This document shows, one piece after another, positions 9,352 through 19,333 of a DNA stretch of 60,886 nt. The notes beneath the pieces were generated by a model that was not told where the DNA came from, searched no databases, and saw nothing but the letters and a program-made list of their open reading frames with translations. The stretch is from Comamonadaceae bacterium (lineage in GTDB: Bacteria; Pseudomonadota; Gammaproteobacteria; Burkholderiales; Burkholderiaceae_C), in the NCBI GenBank assembly GCA_947445115.1, contig CANFCG010000014.1, forward strand, positions 1 to 60,886, written 5' to 3'. The translations under genes were made by a program, and so were the position numbers. The first letter of the stretch is position 1, and each line of letters starts with the position of its first letter.

Positions 9352-10629
9352 ATGATCAGCAATTTTGAACTCTTTCAACGCGCCAGTCGCGTGATACCAG
9401 GCGGTGTTAACTCACCGGTTCGCGCCTTCAAAGCTGTTGGCGGTACCCCTCGTTTTATTACGCGCGCCAAGGGTGCTCACTTCTGGGATGCTGAAGGTCA
9501 GCGCTACACCGATTACATTGGATCATGGGGACCCATGATCTTGGGTCACGGCCATCCTGCCGTTCTAGAAGCAGTCATAAAAGCTGCAGAAACTGGTTTT
9601 TCTTTTGGTGCCCCCACAGAGCGCGAGATCGAATTGGTAGAAGAAATTTTGAAGCATGTACCTTCGATGCAAATGGTGCGTTTGGTGAGCTCGGGAACAG
9701 AAGCCGCCATGAGTGCGATTCGTTTGGCACGCGGGGCAACAGGACGCAGCAAAATCATTAAATTTGAAGGCTGTTATCACGGACATGCGGATGCACTGCT
9801 CGTAAAGGCAGGCTCTGGGCTTGCCACTTTTGGTAACCCAACCAGTGCCGGCGTACCGCCTGAAGTCGCGCAGCACACTATCGTGCTCGAGTTCAACAAC
9901 ATCATGCAATTAGAAGAAGCTTTTTCCCTGCATGGAAAAGAGCTTGCATGCCTGATGATTGAGCCCATTGCTGGCAACATGAATTTTGTACGCGCATCAG
10001 CACCGTTTGCCAAGCGTTGCCGCGAACTATGCACACAATATGGCGCGCTACTGGTGTTCGACGAGGTCATGACCGGCTTCCGTGTCGCCTTGGGCGGTGC
10101 ACAAAGCATCATGGGTATTAACCCCGACATCACTGTGCTAGGCAAGGTCATTGGCGGCGGAATGCCGTTGGCGGCCTTTGGCGGTAGCGTGGACGTGATG
10201 AGCCAGCTTGCGCCACTAGGACCCGTTTACCAGGCGGGAACGCTCAGCGGAAATCCTGTGGCTACTGCCTGTGGACTAGCGACTTTACAGATCATTAGTC
10301 AACCCAATTTTTATACTGATTTATTCGTTAAAACCAAGCAACTTATTACTGGATTAGAACAAGCGGCTCATCATGCGAATATTGACTTTTCCACCGATGC
10401 AGAAGGAGGAATGTTTGGATTTTTCACCATGAAAGAATTGCCGCAAAACTATGCGACAGTCATGACAACGGACAGCCCAAAATTCAATAAGTTCTTTCAC
10501 GGCATGCTGGATCGTGGTCACTACTTTGCGCCCGCGCTCTACGAAACAGGTTTTGTCAGCTCGGCGCACACGGAGGATGATATCTCTGCCACCATTACGG
10601 CAGCAGTTGAGGTCTTCAAATCGCTCTAG
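9352..10629 (+). CDS. hemL: Glutamate-1-semialdehyde 2,1-aminomutase
   Basis: A 425-residue class-III aminotransferase-fold enzyme. It makes 5-aminolevulinate from glutamate-1-semialdehyde in the C5 route of tetrapyrrole synthesis. It has the N-terminal [11 protein letters not shown], the [14 protein letters not shown] gating region, the PLP site [12 protein letters not shown] and the Schiff-base lysine K265 in [11 protein letters not shown]. Length is normal. It is divergent from the rubredoxin gene and convergent with secA, with a gap of only seven bases. Confidence 0.97.
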   Translation: MISNFELFQRASRVIPGGVNSPVRAFKAVGGTPRFITRAKGAHFWDAEGQRYTDYIGSWGPMILGHGHPAVLEAVIKAAETGFSFGAPTEREIELVEEILKHVPSMQMVRLVSSGTEAAMSAIRLARGATGRSKIIKFEGCYHGHADALLVKAGSGLATFGNPTSAGVPPEVAQHTIVLEFNNIMQLEEAFSLHGKELACLMIEPIAGNMNFVRASAPFAKRCRELCTQYGALLVFDEVMTGFRVALGGAQSIMGINPDITVLGKVIGGGMPLAAFGGSVDVMSQLAPLGPVYQAGTLSGNPVATACGLATLQIISQPNFYTDLFVKTKQLITGLEQAAHHANIDFSTDAEGGMFGFFTMKELPQNYATVMTTDSPKFNKFFHGMLDRGHYFAPALYETGFVSSAHTEDDISATITAAVEVFKSL

Positions 10630-10636
10630 TAGGCAG

Positions 10637-13414
10637 TTAAACCAGCTTACCGTGGCAGAGTTTGAATTTCTTGCCGCTGCCGCAAGGACAAACATCGTTA
10701 CGCCCCACGCGTGCACCAGCAACAAACGGCTGCTTGGCATTTAAGGCATCCGCCTCTGCTTCCGACATGGTGGTTTGCGCTTCACCAGACTCGTCTGGCG
10801 CGGTGTAAGTCACATTTTGAATGCTTTGTGCGCTTTGCTCCATGGTATCTGCGGCCTGATCCAATTGTTCGCTTGATTGCACGCGCACCGTCATTAAATT
10901 CTTTGTGACTTCATCGCGCACGGAGTCGAGCATGGCGCCGAACATCTCAAACGACTCGCGCTTATATTCTTGCTTGGGTTGTTTTTGCGCATAGCCGCGT
11001 AAGTGAATGCCTTGGCGCAAATAGTCAAGCGCGCTCAAATGTTCACGCCAATGCGAATCTAAACTTTGCAGCAGCACCATTCGTCCATAATTGGCGAAAT
11101 TTTCAGCCCCAACCAAGCTCACCTTGCTATCGTACTGTTGGCTAGCCATACTGAGCACGCGCTCGACGATGTCGTCATCCGTAATGGCAGCAGCCTCTGA
11201 CACAAAAACGTCCAGCAATGTATCCAACTGCCACTCGCTGTGCAAGGCTTTTTGCAAGCCCACAATATCCCACTGCTCTTCTACTGTTTCATGCGGCACA
11301 TACTGGCGCGTCAAGTCTGTCAAAGCGCCATCACGTAAGGACGTAATTTGTGCTTCCAAACCTTTCGCGTCCAAAATATCGTTGCGTAATTGATAAATTT
11401 GCTTGCGTTGATCGTTAGCCACATCATCGTATTCAAGCAACTGCTTGCGCATATCAAAGTTACGCGCTTCCACCTTGCGCTGCGCACTCTCGATACTGCG
11501 CGAGACCATGCCCGCCTCAATTGCCTCACCATCGGGCATCTTGAGGCGCTCCATGATGGCTTTCACCCGCTCGCCTGCAAAAATACGCATCAAGGAGTCA
11601 TCAAGGCTCAAATAGAAACGGGAGGCGCCCGGATCGCCCTGACGACCAGATCGACCACGTAATTGGTTATCAATTCGTCGGGATTCATGACGTTCTGTGG
11701 CAATGATCCGCAGCCCGCCTTGCGCCTTTACGGCCTCATGATCGAGCGCCCATTGCGCGCGAATCTCTCCTTCGCGTTTAGCGTGAGCCCCTTCTGACAA
11801 GCTCTCCTCAGTGAGCGCTTGTATTTGCTTCTCCAAGTTGCCACCAAGCACAATGTCCGTACCGCGTCCAGCCATATTGGTCGCAATCGTGATCATTTTT
11901 GAGTGCCCCGCTTGCGCTACGATATCAGCCTCACGCGCATGCTGCTTCGCGTTCAGCACTTGATGCGGCAAGCCCACCTTGGTGAGCATGTCCGAAATTA
12001 ACTCGGAGTTCTCAATCGAGGTGGTTCCCACCAGCACAGGTTGTCCACGTTCATAACAATCTTTAATGTCGAGAATAGCAGCCTCATATTTTTCACGGGT
12101 GCTTTTGTACACACGATCCTGTTGATCGGACCGGCGGCTGATGCGATTAGGCGGAATAACGACTGTCTCTAAGCCATAAATCTCTTGGAATTCGTATGCC
12201 TCTGTGTCCGCAGTTCCCGTCATTCCCGCCAATTTTTTGTACAAACGGAAATAGTTTTGAAACGTGATGGATGCCAGCGTCTGATTTTCTGCTTGGATCT
12301 GCACGCCTTCTTTAGCCTCGACCGCCTGATGCAATCCTTCACCCCAGCGGCGACCCGACATTAAGCGCCCAGTGAACTCATCCACAATGACGATTTCAAG
12401 TCCGTTCTCACCTTCTTGCACAACGTAATGCTGGTCGCGATGATACAAATGCTTGGCACGCAGCGCCGCATAGAGATGATGGACTAGCGCAATGTTGGCT
12501 GGGTCATAGAGCGAGGTATTTGCCGTAATGAGTCCCAAGTTAGACATCATGCGTTCAGCATTTTCATAACCGCGATCAGTCAAAAATATTTGATGAGATT
12601 TTTCGTCTAATGTGAAGTCGCCAGGCAGCGTCACACCTTCCCCCGTACGCGGGTCAGCCTCGCCTTCTTGCTTAGTAAGCACAGGCACCAATTTTTGCAT
12701 CACTTGGTAAAGATCTGTTTGATCGTCTGCTTGTCCGCTGATGATGAGCGGGGTACGCGCCTCATCAATCAAAATCGAGTCCACCTCATCCACAATAGCG
12801 TAATGCTGGCCACGCTGCACACGATCGGTAACCTCGTACACCATGTTGTCACGTAGATAGTCAAAACCAAACTCGTTATTGGTTCCATACGTGATATCGG
12901 ACGCATAAGCTGCTTGCTTTTCTGCACGCGACATATTGGGTAAGTTGATGCCAACCGACATCCCTAAAAAGTTATAAAGCTTCGCCATCCACTGCGCATC
13001 TCGATTAGCTAAGTAATCGTTCACCGTGACAACGTGCACCCCCTTACCCAAGAGTGCATTCAAATACACAGGGAGCGTTGCTGTAAGCGTTTTGCCCTCG
13101 CCTGTACGCATCTCGGCGACTTTACCTTCGTGCAGTGCGGCTCCGCCTACCATTTGCACGTCAAAGTGACGCATTTTCATGACGCGCCTTGACGCCTCCC
13201 GCACAACGGCGAAGGCCTCTGGCATGAGTGCATCCAATGTTTCACCAGTGGTGATGCGATTTTTAAAACTTTGCGTTTTTTCTTGCAAAGCGGCATTATC
13301 TAGGGCCTCTACTGCACCCTCGAACTTGGCAACATCAGCGGCCAGCTTGCGATAATTTTTAAGAAGACGGTCGTTACGACTGCCGAAGATTTTGGTAAGT
13401 AATGTAAAAGCCAT
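10637..13414 (-). CDS. secA: Protein translocase ATPase SecA
   Basis: A 925-residue motor of Sec-dependent export, working at the SecYEG channel. The Walker A motif is MRTGEGKT (K108), the DEAD-type box is [14 protein letters not shown], and the second nucleotide domain carries [10 protein letters not shown] and [12 protein letters not shown]. The C-terminus holds the zinc/SecB-binding motif (C909, C911, C920, H921) after a less conserved linker. The start is set at [12 protein letters not shown], behind GGAAAG. A longer frame from 13468 overlaps the upstream gene and does not match the family. Confidence 0.97.
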   Translation of the reverse strand: MAFTLLTKIFGSRNDRLLKNYRKLAADVAKFEGAVEALDNAALQEKTQSFKNRITTGETLDALMPEAFAVVREASRRVMKMRHFDVQMVGGAALHEGKVAEMRTGEGKTLTATLPVYLNALLGKGVHVVTVNDYLANRDAQWMAKLYNFLGMSVGINLPNMSRAEKQAAYASDITYGTNNEFGFDYLRDNMVYEVTDRVQRGQHYAIVDEVDSILIDEARTPLIISGQADDQTDLYQVMQKLVPVLTKQEGEADPRTGEGVTLPGDFTLDEKSHQIFLTDRGYENAERMMSNLGLITANTSLYDPANIALVHHLYAALRAKHLYHRDQHYVVQEGENGLEIVIVDEFTGRLMSGRRWGEGLHQAVEAKEGVQIQAENQTLASITFQNYFRLYKKLAGMTGTADTEAYEFQEIYGLETVVIPPNRISRRSDQQDRVYKSTREKYEAAILDIKDCYERGQPVLVGTTSIENSELISDMLTKVGLPHQVLNAKQHAREADIVAQAGHSKMITIATNMAGRGTDIVLGGNLEKQIQALTEESLSEGAHAKREGEIRAQWALDHEAVKAQGGLRIIATERHESRRIDNQLRGRSGRQGDPGASRFYLSLDDSLMRIFAGERVKAIMERLKMPDGEAIEAGMVSRSIESAQRKVEARNFDMRKQLLEYDDVANDQRKQIYQLRNDILDAKGLEAQITSLRDGALTDLTRQYVPHETVEEQWDIVGLQKALHSEWQLDTLLDVFVSEAAAITDDDIVERVLSMASQQYDSKVSLVGAENFANYGRMVLLQSLDSHWREHLSALDYLRQGIHLRGYAQKQPKQEYKRESFEMFGAMLDSVRDEVTKNLMTVRVQSSEQLDQAADTMEQSAQSIQNVTYTAPDESGEAQTTMSEAEADALNAKQPFVAGARVGRNDVCPCGSGKKFKLCHGKLV

Positions 13415-13439
13415 AGCTTTCCATTTTACTGGGCTGGGC

Positions 13440-14372
13440 TCATTTTTTAGCCAATGAAATGCCTGCATTCAAAAATTTACGTGGATCCTGAGGAATACCT
13501 TGCACAAGCACCTCATAGTGCAAATGCGGCCCTGTTGCTCGCCCTGTTGATCCAATCAAGGCAATTTTTTGTCCTCGTTTAATCAAATCACCTTTTTTTA
13601 CAAAGACTTTGGATGTGTGCGCGTACCGACTAATGACCTGATTTCCATGGTCAATTTCAATCATATTCCCATAGGCCGGATGAAACTCTTGAGTGACCAC
13701 TAAACCTCCCGCCGTTGCCAAAATAGGTGTCCCTGTTTCAGCTTGAAAATCTATCCCTGTGTGCATGGCTGATTTCCCCGTAAACGGATCAATCCGCCAG
13801 CCATAGGGGGAACCATTCACACCTGTCAGTACGGGGTTTTGTGTAGGTATTGCCATCGCTTTTAGTTTTTGCTCAAATAAACGCGACTCAGCCAACGTTA
13901 ACAAAGAGGATTGCCGATCACTCACCGACTCCAATCGATCCACCGCTTGCTGCACTTCGCTCAGCGTAAGGCTACGTCCAGCCACCAATGGCCCACCAGC
14001 ACCTGCCACACCACCAATCTTGCTGTTGACCTCGGCGGCAGGAATACCTGCTAGGCTAGAAACGCGCTCCGTCAGCGCCTCCATCTGCAACAACTTGGCT
14101 TGCATTTCGCCTACTTTTTGCGCCATCACATCCAAGTTCTCTCGCATAAACTTATCTCGCTGCTCAAACTCATCACGTGCAACCAACTTCACGACGCTGC
14201 TAATGATGGGCCAGCCCTCGCGTGCCCCTTTCATAAAAACCCAGTGGTAAAGACCAGCCGCCGTCGCCATAAGCACCAACGAGGCGCACAAGCCCGCCAT
14301 TACTAATTTAGTTCCTGTCAAGTGCATGGGGCGGCTCTTCGCCATCCATGCATCCGTAATAATGAGGTGCAT
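13440..14372 (-). CDS. M23-family peptidase with LytM domain (cell-wall endopeptidase or amidase activator)
   Basis: 310 residues: a transmembrane anchor (about 23-45), a coiled-coil stretch (about 60-105), a linker and a C-terminal LytM domain. The zinc site is complete (H204 and D208 in MHTGIDF, H285 in GPHLHYEV) and the catalytic H252 (RYAHTSK) is present. The protein could therefore cut peptidoglycan cross-links rather than only activate amidases. It lies 25 bases upstream of secA, a conserved order in betaproteobacteria, and diverges from the dciA-like gene. A GAGAG box precedes the chosen ATG. Confidence 0.9.
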   Translation of the reverse strand: MHLIITDAWMAKSRPMHLTGTKLVMAGLCASLVLMATAAGLYHWVFMKGAREGWPIISSVVKLVARDEFEQRDKFMRENLDVMAQKVGEMQAKLLQMEALTERVSSLAGIPAAEVNSKIGGVAGAGGPLVAGRSLTLSEVQQAVDRLESVSDRQSSLLTLAESRLFEQKLKAMAIPTQNPVLTGVNGSPYGWRIDPFTGKSAMHTGIDFQAETGTPILATAGGLVVTQEFHPAYGNMIEIDHGNQVISRYAHTSKVFVKKGDLIKRGQKIALIGSTGRATGPHLHYEVLVQGIPQDPRKFLNAGISLAKK

Positions 14373-14399
14373 ACAAATCTCTCAAATAAATTTCATAAC

Positions 14400-14681
14400 A
14401 TGCCCACCGTATTTCAGGCAATTGCCGAATCTAACACGCTCGCAGGTCTTTTGGCTCGAATGGATGAGTCCAAGCGCTGCCTAGATCTCGTTTTAAAGCA
14501 CATCCCGCTCGGACTTCATACTAGCGTACTCCCAGGACCTTTAAGCGACGGCGAGTGGTGCCTACTCATCAGCAATGCTTCGGCAGTTGCCAAACTGAAA
14601 CAACTTGCGCCTGCCATGATTACCGCCATCCAATTAGGCGGGATTGCTGTTCAAAGCATTCGGCTTAAACGTAGTTACTAA
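14400..14681 (+). CDS. DUF721 / DciA-like protein
   Basis: A 93-residue protein of the DUF721 type. DciA proteins with this domain load or manage the replicative helicase DnaB in bacteria lacking DnaC. Visible family features are the helical N-terminus and the strand pattern GEWCLLISNASAVAKLKQLAP. The start MPTVFQAI is the only one clear of the divergent M23 gene; the larger frame from 14322 would overlap it. The secA-M23-dciA neighbourhood is well conserved and supports the call. No strong ribosome binding site is visible. Confidence 0.75.
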   Translation: MPTVFQAIAESNTLAGLLARMDESKRCLDLVLKHIPLGLHTSVLPGPLSDGEWCLLISNASAVAKLKQLAPAMITAIQLGGIAVQSIRLKRSY

Positions 14682-14700
14682 CCCCCATGCAACAAAGAAA

Positions 14701-14730
14701 AAAGCCAGTCAAAAAAATTTGACTGGCTTT
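14701..14730. terminator. Bidirectional terminator between dciA-like gene and tRNA-Thr
   Basis: A perfect 10-base stem AAAGCCAGTC / GACTGGCTTT closes a 10-base loop of A and T. A-rich and T-rich flanks on both sides suit termination of the dciA-like gene on the plus strand and of tRNA-Thr on the minus strand. Confidence 0.85.
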
Positions 14731-14735
14731 TAAAC

Positions 14736-14811
14736 TGGTGCCGATTATCGGAGTCGAACTGATGACCTACCGCTTACAAGGCGGTTGCTCTACCAACTGA
14801 GCTAAATCGGC
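14736..14811 (-). tRNA. tRNA-Thr (anticodon TGT)
   Basis: A complete 76-base tRNA with encoded CCA. Acceptor stem GCCGATT/AATCGGC, D arm GCTC/GAGC, anticodon stem ACCGC/GCGGT with loop CTTGTAA, and T arm with TTCGACT. No mispairs were noticed in the stems apart from one in the T stem. It is followed by the terminator at 14701-14730. Confidence 0.95.
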
Positions 14812-14865
14812 GTACTGCTTCTAAAAACAGAGCCTACGATTCTAACCTAAGAAGCGTCAGAATCA

Positions 14866-15288
14866 TCACTTTACGCGAGTCAAAAAGGACTTAGTGACCT
14901 CTTTTTTTTCTGTTGGCGTCTCGATTTCAGGTAACTTGCTATGCGCTGGCGCCTTTGAAGCCGAGTCAACGATTGGGAAAGCCATTCCTTGCCCGTTTTC
15001 ACGGCCGTAAATAGCCATGACATGCGTAAGAGGCACCACAATCTGACGCGGCACACCACCAAAGCGCGCTTTGAATTCTAAATTTTCATTACCAATGAGC
15101 AAGCTGCCGGTCGCATCTACCCCAATGTTGAGTGTGATCGCGCCGTCCTTCACAAACTCCATCGGGACGATCGTTTGCTCATCAACAAAAACCGTCACAA
15201 AAGGAGTCAAGCCCTGATCCACGCACCACTCGTACATGGCGCGAACCAAATAGGGCTTGGCACTGGCGATTTCAGGCGCAGCCAGCAT
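14866..15288 (-). CDS. sspB: ClpXP protease specificity-enhancing factor SspB
   Basis: A 140-residue adaptor that binds ssrA-tagged peptides and delivers them to ClpXP. The substrate-binding domain (about 1-105) has the family strands YLVRAMYEWCVDQGLTPFV and ITLNIG. A flexible linker leads to the C-terminal tail SFLTRVK, equivalent to the ClpX-docking tail (LRVVK type) of other SspB proteins. It starts directly after the sspA stop, the usual sspAB operon. Confidence 0.95.
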   Translation of the reverse strand: MLAAPEIASAKPYLVRAMYEWCVDQGLTPFVTVFVDEQTIVPMEFVKDGAITLNIGVDATGSLLIGNENLEFKARFGGVPRQIVVPLTHVMAIYGRENGQGMAFPIVDSASKAPAHSKLPEIETPTEKKEVTKSFLTRVK

Positions 15289-15900
15289 TTATTTGCGCAT
15301 CACTTTCTCGGATGGCGTGAGTGCCTCAATAAACGCAGGACGTGAAAAAATACGCTCCGCATATTTGAGTAACGGCGCAGCATTTTTGGAAAGCGTAATA
15401 CCGTAGTGGTTCAAGCGCCAGAGCAATGGGGCAATAACCACATCCAACATCGAGAAAGTATCGCCCATCATGAATTTATTTTTCAAAAACACGGGGGACA
15501 ACTGCGTTAAACGATCCGTGATGTGTTGCTTAGCTTTTTCAATCGCTTTTTCATTGGATTTGACATTGCGCGTCTCTAGGGTCGATACATGCACAAACAA
15601 TTCTTTTTCGAAATTGAGTAAAAACAAACGAACGCGCGCACGATCAACTGGGTCACCAGGCATCAACTGTGGATGCGGGAAGCGCTCGTCGATGTATTCA
15701 TTGATGATATTGGATTCATACAAAATCAAATCGCGTTCAACCAAAATAGGGACTTGCGCATAAGGATTCATCACAGCGATGTCTTCTGGTTTATTGTACA
15801 AATCCACATCGCGAATTTCAAAGTCCATGCCTTTTTCAAACAAGACGAAACGGCTGCGGTGCGAGAATGGGCATGTTGTGCCCGAGTACAAAACCATCAT
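15289..15900 (-). CDS. sspA: Stringent starvation protein A (GST-fold)
   Basis: A 203-residue glutathione-S-transferase-fold protein that associates with RNA polymerase and alters transcription under starvation and acid stress. The thioredoxin-like half begins LYSGTTCPFSHRSRFVL and has the cis-proline region QVPILVERDLILYESNII. The helical half follows from about 85. Length and the adjoining sspB match the family, and it lies downstream of petC as in other betaproteobacteria. Confidence 0.95.
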   Translation of the reverse strand: MMVLYSGTTCPFSHRSRFVLFEKGMDFEIRDVDLYNKPEDIAVMNPYAQVPILVERDLILYESNIINEYIDERFPHPQLMPGDPVDRARVRLFLLNFEKELFVHVSTLETRNVKSNEKAIEKAKQHITDRLTQLSPVFLKNKFMMGDTFSMLDVVIAPLLWRLNHYGITLSKNAAPLLKYAERIFSRPAFIEALTPSEKVMRK

Positions 15901-15922
15901 AAAAATACCCCTTAAAAACGAA

Positions 15923-15943
15923 CGGCTGCCAAGGTTGCAGCCG
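15923..15943 (-). terminator. Hairpin between petC and sspA
   Basis: CGGCTGC / GCAGCCG form a seven-base stem with a seven-base loop. On the minus strand it is followed by TTCGTTTTT. It could end or attenuate the petABC transcript before sspA. Confidence 0.55.
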
Positions 15944-15983
15944 CCCTAAAACACACGGTAAAACCGCTAGCGCAATGTGTGAA

Positions 15984-16664
15984 TTACTTCACATTCTTCC
16001 AGTAAGCCGCATTCAAACGCCAAGCAAACAAAGAGAATATCAACATGAAAAATAGCACCCAAACGCCAATTTGCACACGTTTGTTTTGCGCTGGCTCTGC
16101 CATCCACTGCATAAACCCAACCAAATCACCCACGGCTTGATCGTATTCGGCAGGTTTCATGCTGGCCTGCAACTCCCACAGAACATGTGGCATGGCAACT
16201 TTCGGATAAGCGTGATTATTCCATCCTGTTGGACTAGCCTCGTCTTTGTAGTAGCTGCGCAAGTAGGTATAGAGATAGTCGGCACCGGTGCCTTTGCTAC
16301 CGTCTGAACGTGAACGCGTGATGACGCTGAGATCAGGAGGGTTACCACCAAACCACTCTTTAGCTTGAAGTGGGTCAATCGCAGCCTTCATTGTGTCGCC
16401 TACTTTGGCCGAGCCGAACAGTAAATTTGCCTTAATCTGTTTCTCTGTAAGGCCAATTTCGGTCATACGGTTGTAGCGCATAAACGCGGCCGAATGGCAG
16501 TTCAAGCAATAGTTCACGAATAATTTTGCGCCATTTTGCAAGGCAACTTGATCATTCGTTTTATTGGGTGCCTTGTCCCATTCAATGCCGCCTTCATTAG
16601 CAAAAGCACTGATTGAGCCAAAAGCCAAGCCCAAGGAAAGTAATAGAGCAAATAGTTTTTTCAT
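15984..16664 (-). CDS. petC: Cytochrome c1 of the bc1 complex
   Basis: A 226-residue subunit that passes electrons from the Rieske protein to soluble cytochrome c. A Sec signal peptide (1-22, ending AFA) is followed by the haem-binding CLNCH (C53, C56, H57), and a C-terminal transmembrane anchor lies at about 202-220. It lies 15 bases after petB. Confidence 0.96.
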   Translation of the reverse strand: MKKLFALLLSLGLAFGSISAFANEGGIEWDKAPNKTNDQVALQNGAKLFVNYCLNCHSAAFMRYNRMTEIGLTEKQIKANLLFGSAKVGDTMKAAIDPLQAKEWFGGNPPDLSVITRSRSDGSKGTGADYLYTYLRSYYKDEASPTGWNNHAYPKVAMPHVLWELQASMKPAEYDQAVGDLVGFMQWMAEPAQNKRVQIGVWVLFFMLIFSLFAWRLNAAYWKNVK

Positions 16665-16679
16665 TTTTATATGCTCCTA

Positions 16680-18080
16680 TCAATGAGCGGAAAAAGTAAC
16701 GCGATCGGGCACAGACTTGAACGTGCCAAGCTGACTCCACCAAGGCATCAAGAGGAAGAAGCCGAAGTAATAGAGCGTACCCGTCTGCGCAATTAAAGTC
16801 CCCACCGTCGTCGGTGCTTGAATACCAAGATAGCTCAGCACAACAAAGAAGGCCACGAATACGCCATAAACCCACTTATGCCACTGCGGACGGTAGCGAA
16901 TAGATTTAACAGGGCTCTTGTCTAGCCATGGCAGGAAGAACAGAATAATCACGCCGCCGCCCATCACGACGACACCCCAGAACTTGGCATCAAAAGTTTT
17001 GAGTAATACACAGGCCACTAGCGCGGCAACTAGTATGGCAATTTTTAACTTTGATGAAAGATTTGACTTCAAATACGTCCACACCGCAGCTGCAGCTGCA
17101 AGCAAGCAAAACACATTGACTAGCACGTCATTCGTGGCACGAAGCATCGAATAAAACGCCGTGAAGTACCAGACAGGCGCAATGTGTGCAGGGGTCTTCA
17201 GCGGGTCGGCTGGAATGAAGTTGTTGTACTCCAAGAAATAGCCGCCCATCTCTGGTGCGAAGAACACAATCGCAAAGAAGATCGTCAAAAAGATCGATAG
17301 CATAAAGATGTCATGCACGGTATAAAACGGGTGGAACGGAATCCCATCAATCGGAATGCCCGCAGCATCTTTGTTGGCTTTAATGTCCACACCATCAGGA
17401 TTATTAGAACCAACTTCGTGCAAAGCCATGATGTGCGCGGCAACTAGACCAATCAGCACGAGTGGAATAGCGATCACATGGAAGGCAAAAAAGCGATTCA
17501 GCGTCGCATCGCCCACCACGTAATCACCGCGAATCAGGAGTGCTAAATCTGGACCAATGAAAGGCACAGCAGCGAACAAATTCACAATCACTTGCGCACC
17601 CCAATAACTCATCTGACCCCATGGCAGCAAGTAACCAAAAAAAGCCTCGGCCATCAGGCACAAGAAGATCGCGCAGCCAAAAATCCAAATCAGCTCGCGC
17701 GGCTTACGGTAGCTACCGTAAATCAAACCACGGTACATGTGCAGGTAAACCACGATGAAGAACGCCGAAGCACCCGTCGAGTGCATGTAGCGAATCCACC
17801 ACCCACCCGGCACATCACGCATGATGTACTCGACCGAGGCGAAGGCGAGCGCCGCATCAGGCTTGTAATGCATCGTCAAAAAGATGCCCGTCACAATTTG
17901 CAAAATCAAAACAAATAGCGCCAACGAGCCAAATGCATACCAAAAGTTAAAGTTTTTTGGCGCATAGTACTTGGTGACATGCTCCTCGAGGAGCTTAGTC
18001 AGCGGAAAGCGATTGTCAACCCAGTTGAGCAACTTGGCGCCAGCAGATGCGCTTGCAGAGATTTCTTTCATTTCAGCCAT
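16680..18080 (-). CDS. petB: Cytochrome b of the bc1 complex
   Basis: A 466-residue integral membrane subunit with the quinol-oxidising and quinone-reducing sites. The haem ligands are in place: H100 and H114 in the second helix, H201 and H216 in the fourth. The Qo motif reads PVWY (302-305), the variant found in beta- and gammaproteobacteria in place of PEWY. The C-terminal extension past 400 carries extra helices. AAGGAGA precedes the start. Second gene of petABC. Confidence 0.97.
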   Translation of the reverse strand: MAEMKEISASASAGAKLLNWVDNRFPLTKLLEEHVTKYYAPKNFNFWYAFGSLALFVLILQIVTGIFLTMHYKPDAALAFASVEYIMRDVPGGWWIRYMHSTGASAFFIVVYLHMYRGLIYGSYRKPRELIWIFGCAIFLCLMAEAFFGYLLPWGQMSYWGAQVIVNLFAAVPFIGPDLALLIRGDYVVGDATLNRFFAFHVIAIPLVLIGLVAAHIMALHEVGSNNPDGVDIKANKDAAGIPIDGIPFHPFYTVHDIFMLSIFLTIFFAIVFFAPEMGGYFLEYNNFIPADPLKTPAHIAPVWYFTAFYSMLRATNDVLVNVFCLLAAAAAVWTYLKSNLSSKLKIAILVAALVACVLLKTFDAKFWGVVVMGGGVIILFFLPWLDKSPVKSIRYRPQWHKWVYGVFVAFFVVLSYLGIQAPTTVGTLIAQTGTLYYFGFFLLMPWWSQLGTFKSVPDRVTFSAH

Positions 18081-18092
18081 GTTTGTTTCTCC

Positions 18093-18716
18093 TTAAGCCG
18101 AGGCCACGTCTTGGCCAATGAGAATCTTGGTCGCAGACATATACATGTAGGGTGGGACTTCCAAGTTGTCTGGTGCGGGTTTGTTTTTATAGACACGGCC
18201 TGCCACGTCAAACGTAGAGCCATGGCATGGGCAGAGAAAGCCACCTTGCCAATCGTCGGGCAGCGAAGGCTGAGGCCCAGCAGTTAAGCGATCGGTTGGA
18301 GAGCAGCCTAAATGCGTACAAATACCCACCACCACGAGCACATCTTTGTGATCTTCACGTGCACGGAATTCATTACGCGCATAGGTTGGCGTCAATTCAT
18401 CGGCTTTGCGCTCAGATTTTGGGTCAGCCAACTGGCTATCCACTTTCGCAAGCGCAGCCATTTGCTCAGGCGTACGCTTCAAAATCCAAACGGGTTTACC
18501 GCGCCACTCCACGGTCATTTTTTCGCCGGGCTTGAGATCGGAAATATCGGCCTCAACGGCTGCACCTGCGGCCTTAGCTCGCTCGGAAGGCTGCAAACTG
18601 CCGCCCAAAGTCAGTGCAGCGGCACCGCCGCCTAAAGCGCCAGCGCAGGTGGACGCAATGATCCACGTGCGTTTGCTGCTGTCTACTGGCGGGTTATTTT
18701 TTACTTGACTAGTCAT
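18093..18716 (-). CDS. petA: Rieske iron-sulfur subunit of the bc1 complex
   Basis: 207 residues: a transmembrane/Tat-like N-terminal segment (about 17-40) and a periplasmic Rieske domain. The cluster ligands are C133 and H135 (CTHLGC) and C162 and H165 (CPCHGS); C138 and C164 would form the stabilising disulfide. The start at MTSQVKNN has GGGAA upstream; the longer frame from 18758 lacks family support. First gene of petABC. Confidence 0.97.
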   Translation of the reverse strand: MTSQVKNNPPVDSSKRTWIIASTCAGALGGGAAALTLGGSLQPSERAKAAGAAVEADISDLKPGEKMTVEWRGKPVWILKRTPEQMAALAKVDSQLADPKSERKADELTPTYARNEFRAREDHKDVLVVVGICTHLGCSPTDRLTAGPQPSLPDDWQGGFLCPCHGSTFDVAGRVYKNKPAPDNLEVPPYMYMSATKILIGQDVASA

Positions 18717-18809
18717 GTCAATTCCCAAGAGAAAATATGTCGGAATGTTGATAAACAAGGCTGTTCATCAGGGTCAACCTTCGATTGTAACGGAGCGGAC
18801 CCAGAGAAT

Positions 18810-19295
18810 TCAATCCCTAAAATTGTTGAATGAGAGTGGCATGTCCACTAAATCCTTCTTAATCAAGGCCATCGCCGCCTGCAAATCGTCGCGTTTGGCA
18901 CCCGTCACGCGGACAGAATCGCCTTGGATACTCGCTTGCACCTTTATTTTGCTATCTTTAATGAGCTGAGTAATCTTTTTGGCATCCTTGGTTTCAATGC
19001 CCGTTTTGATCTTGATGACCTGCTTAACCTTGTCACCGCCAATTTTTTGGATATCGCCCACATCCAAATAACGCACGTCCACAGCGCGCTTGGTCAGCTT
19101 ATTACGCAGCACATCGTCAATTTGCTGAAGCTGAAAGTCGGCGTCGCCAATCAAGGTGATCTCTTTATCCTTTAATTCCGCGCTCGCAGAAGTGCCTTTG
19201 AAGTCAAAGCGCGTACCGATTTCCTTGGCCGTATTTTCCACGGCATTTTTCACTTCGGTCAAATCGGGTTCGCAAACGGTGTCGAATGAAGGCAT
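18810..19295 (-). CDS. yajQ: YajQ-family nucleotide-binding protein
   Basis: A 161-residue protein of the YajQ/UPF0234 family. It starts with the typical [19 protein letters not shown] and has the RFDFKG motif, two ferredoxin-like repeats and the conserved end [10 protein letters not shown]. Members bind nucleotides, and some bind cyclic di-GMP and act as virulence regulators; which applies here cannot be read from the sequence. Confidence 0.95.
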   Translation of the reverse strand: MPSFDTVCEPDLTEVKNAVENTAKEIGTRFDFKGTSASAELKDKEITLIGDADFQLQQIDDVLRNKLTKRAVDVRYLDVGDIQKIGGDKVKQVIKIKTGIETKDAKKITQLIKDSKIKVQASIQGDSVRVTGAKRDDLQAAMALIKKDLVDMPLSFNNFRD

Positions 19296-19333
19296 AAGAT
19301 GCTCCTGTTAGATATGCTGAAAAATAAGCATTG